Below are positions 5,908 to 7,400 of a DNA stretch of 7,400 nt, piece after piece. The first letter of the stretch is position 1. Every line of letters begins with the position of its first letter. Origin of the DNA: an uncultured Flavobacteriales bacterium (GTDB lineage: Bacteria > Bacteroidota > Bacteroidia > Flavobacteriales_D > Crocinitomicaceae). The stretch spans positions 1 to 7,400 of the forward strand of contig CAJQOB010000355.1 of assembly GCA_905479845.1 (NCBI GenBank), in the 5' to 3' direction. Both the position numbers and the translations under genes were made by a program. The notes beneath the pieces are model-generated. The model did no database searches and had not been told where the DNA came from. It saw only the letters and a list, made by a program, of their open reading frames with translations.

Positions 5908-7224
5908 ATGAACCAATACAAAAAAGTAGCACTGTACACATTGGGGTGTAAACTGAATTTTTCAGAAACATCAACGATTGCTCGATCTCTAGAGGATGCT
6001 GGTTATGCACGTGTTGATTTCGACAATAGTCCAGATGTCTTTGTTATCAATACTTGCTCAGTAACCGAAAACGCTGACAAGAAGTGTCGACAACTAGTTA
6101 AGAAAGCGAGAAAGGTTAATCCTGATGCTTATGTTGCTGTAATTGGATGTTATGCTCAATTAAAGCCAACCGAGATTGCTTCCATTGTTGGAGTAAATAT
6201 TGTTCTTGGTGCAAACGAGAAATTCAATCTTGCCGAGCACATTGAAAAGAACGAAACTTCGGAGGATACTGTTGTATATAATGAGAGTATCAAGAAAACA
6301 AAGGAATTCGTACCTGGGTTCTCTATTGGTGATCGTACCCGTTCGTTCTTAAAAATTCAAGATGGATGCGACTATTTCTGTACATTCTGTACTATCCCTC
6401 TTGCAAGAGGAAAAAGTAGAAACGCAACAATTGCAGAAACAGTTCAAGAAGCTGAAAAAATAGCTAAAACCGATGTCAAGGAGGTTGTTTTAACTGGCGT
6501 AAACATTGGAGATTTCGGGCAAGGCGGAGACGAAAATTTCTTTGGCCTTGTAAAAGCTTTGGATGAAATGAAAGGTATCGACCGTTTTAGAATTTCATCC
6601 ATCGAACCGAACTTACTTTCAGATGAAATCATTGATTTCACGCTGAATCACTCAAAGCGTTTTGTTCCTCACTTTCATATTCCTCTTCAATCTGGAAGCG
6701 ATCGATTGCTAAAAGCAATGCGCCGAAAGTATGAGCGTTCTTTGTTTGCTGATCGAATTCATTCTATCAAGAAAGCGAATCCAGAAACATGTATTGGTGT
6801 TGACGTAATTGTTGGCTTCCCCGGAGAAACAGATGCTGAATTCATGGAAACAATTGACTTCTTAAAGGATTTGGATGTTTCTTACTTACATGTGTTCACT
6901 TATTCAGAACGAGCAAATACCACAGCGGTCAAACTGGGAGATCCTGTCCCAATGCACATTCGAAAGCAACGCAGTAAACAGTTACACATTCTTTCAGATA
7001 AGAAGAAGCGTGCATTCTATGATGAAAATGTAGGCAAAACAGGCACAGTCCTGTTTGAAACTGAGAACAACGATGGTTGGATGTACGGTTTTACTGAAAA
7101 CTATGTTAAGGTAAAAGCTCCATTCGATGCTTCAATGGGAAATACTTTCCAATATGTTCACTTGAACTCAATCGGATCTGATGGTCTGATGTTGTGTGAC
7201 ATCATTGTCCCGGCAGAAATATAG
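5908..7224 (+). CDS. mtaB: tRNA t6A37 methylthiotransferase MtaB
   Basis: Radical-SAM enzyme that adds a methylthio group to N6-threonylcarbamoyladenosine at position 37 of ANN-decoding tRNAs (ms2t6A), aiding codon-anticodon pairing. The 438 residues show the full family architecture. The N-terminal UPF0004/MTTase domain has three cluster Cys: Cys14 (TLGCKLNFSE), Cys50 (INTCSVTENADKKC) and Cys81 (VIGCYAQLKP). The radical-SAM core carries CxxxCxxC at Cys154, Cys158 and Cys161 (DGCDYFCTFCTIPLARGKSR), then TGVNIGDFG, PHFHIPLQSGSD and VDVIVGFPGET. A C-terminal TRAM RNA-binding domain covers about 375-434. TLGCKLN, rather than the TYGCQMN typical of MiaB, together with the PLARGKSR tail, favours MtaB over MiaB or RimO. 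The start is fixed by the family N-terminus. It is divergent from the peptidase gene and appears monocistronic. No intrinsic terminator is visible after the stop codon. Confidence 0.95.
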   Translation: MNQYKKVALYTLGCKLNFSETSTIARSLEDAGYARVDFDNSPDVFVINTCSVTENADKKCRQLVKKARKVNPDAYVAVIGCYAQLKPTEIASIVGVNIVLGANEKFNLAEHIEKNETSEDTVVYNESIKKTKEFVPGFSIGDRTRSFLKIQDGCDYFCTFCTIPLARGKSRNATIAETVQEAEKIAKTDVKEVVLTGVNIGDFGQGGDENFFGLVKALDEMKGIDRFRISSIEPNLLSDEIIDFTLNHSKRFVPHFHIPLQSGSDRLLKAMRRKYERSLFADRIHSIKKANPETCIGVDVIVGFPGETDAEFMETIDFLKDLDVSYLHVFTYSERANTTAVKLGDPVPMHIRKQRSKQLHILSDKKKRAFYDENVGKTGTVLFETENNDGWMYGFTENYVKVKAPFDASMGNTFQYVHLNSIGSDGLMLCDIIVPAEI

Positions 7225-7381
7225 CCCTTCATATTTAACTCTTCTTTGATTGTATCTAACTAGTCGTTCCTTAAGAACTATTCAACCCATTGATTTCTAT
7301 CATAATTTTGTTGAAAACCTAGTTGTTTGAGTTTACCAAAATTGCAAGTGTTGAGCTAACTTGTGTTCAAAACCTTGCAAA
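7225..7381. other. Intergenic region after mtaB
   Basis: No convincing gene, RNA or T-run terminator is visible. TAATTTTG (7303-7310) matches the -7 box consensus on the plus strand, but no TTG lies 17-23 nt upstream, so it is at most half a promoter. A near-identical 11-mer occurs twice (GTTGAAAACCT at 7310-7320 and GTTCAAAACCT at 7365-7375). Confidence 0.4.
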
Positions 7382-7400
7382 ATGAGAGGAAAAAACGACA
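7382..7400 (+). CDS. Possible start of a further gene cut by the right edge
   Basis: An ATG at 7382 opens a frame reading Met-Arg-Gly-Lys-Asn-Asp to the window end. Only six codons are visible, so no product can be named. It lies downstream of the isolated -7-like box at 7303-7310, which gives slight support. The same DNA on the minus strand is open from the edge to a TAA at 7335-7333, so a convergent gene end is an equal alternative. Confidence 0.2.

Overview
This 7.4 kb window looks like an ordinary housekeeping stretch of a Bacteroidetes chromosome, most likely from the order Flavobacteriales. The inference rests on four things. Base composition is AT-rich. Genes lack clear Shine-Dalgarno sequences. 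Two very good matches to the Bacteroidetes promoter pattern (TTG or TTTG, 17-23 nt, TAnnTTTG) sit before pdhA and mtaB. The protein set (PdhA, PdhC, a DUF3298-type lipoprotein, MtaB) resembles flavobacterial versions. A narrower taxonomic assignment would be a guess.

Layout, left to right. Positions 1-154 (minus) hold the N-terminal third of methylglyoxal synthase (mgsA), running off the left edge. Positions 155-345 are intergenic and contain a strong intrinsic terminator at 290-322 that ends the pyruvate dehydrogenase transcript. pdhC (346-1614) and pdhA (1635-2687), both minus, form a two-gene operon for the E2 and E1-alpha subunits. The E1-beta gene (pdhB) and E3 are not here. A clear promoter lies at 2712-2740. 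Next come three more minus-strand genes in transcription order: a membrane-anchored papain-family peptidase (4203-5792), cytidine deaminase cdd (3686-4162) and a DUF4163/DUF3298-type lipoprotein (2839-3675). The last two are only 10 bp apart and probably co-transcribed; the peptidase may be part of the same unit. mtaB (5908-7224, plus), a tRNA methylthiotransferase, is divergent from the peptidase, and the two promoters share the 115 bp gap. The final 176 bp contain no confident gene.

Function. mgsA and pdhAC both belong to central carbon metabolism at the triose-phosphate/pyruvate level but have separate transcripts. cdd (pyrimidine salvage), the lipoprotein and the peptidase have no obvious shared pathway. 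No mobile element, CRISPR array, RNA gene, phage gene or defence system is visible. The points most worth following up are the membrane-tethered papain-like protease with its C-terminal DUF4384-like domain, and the mtaB promoter placed so close to the start codon that the transcript may be essentially leaderless.
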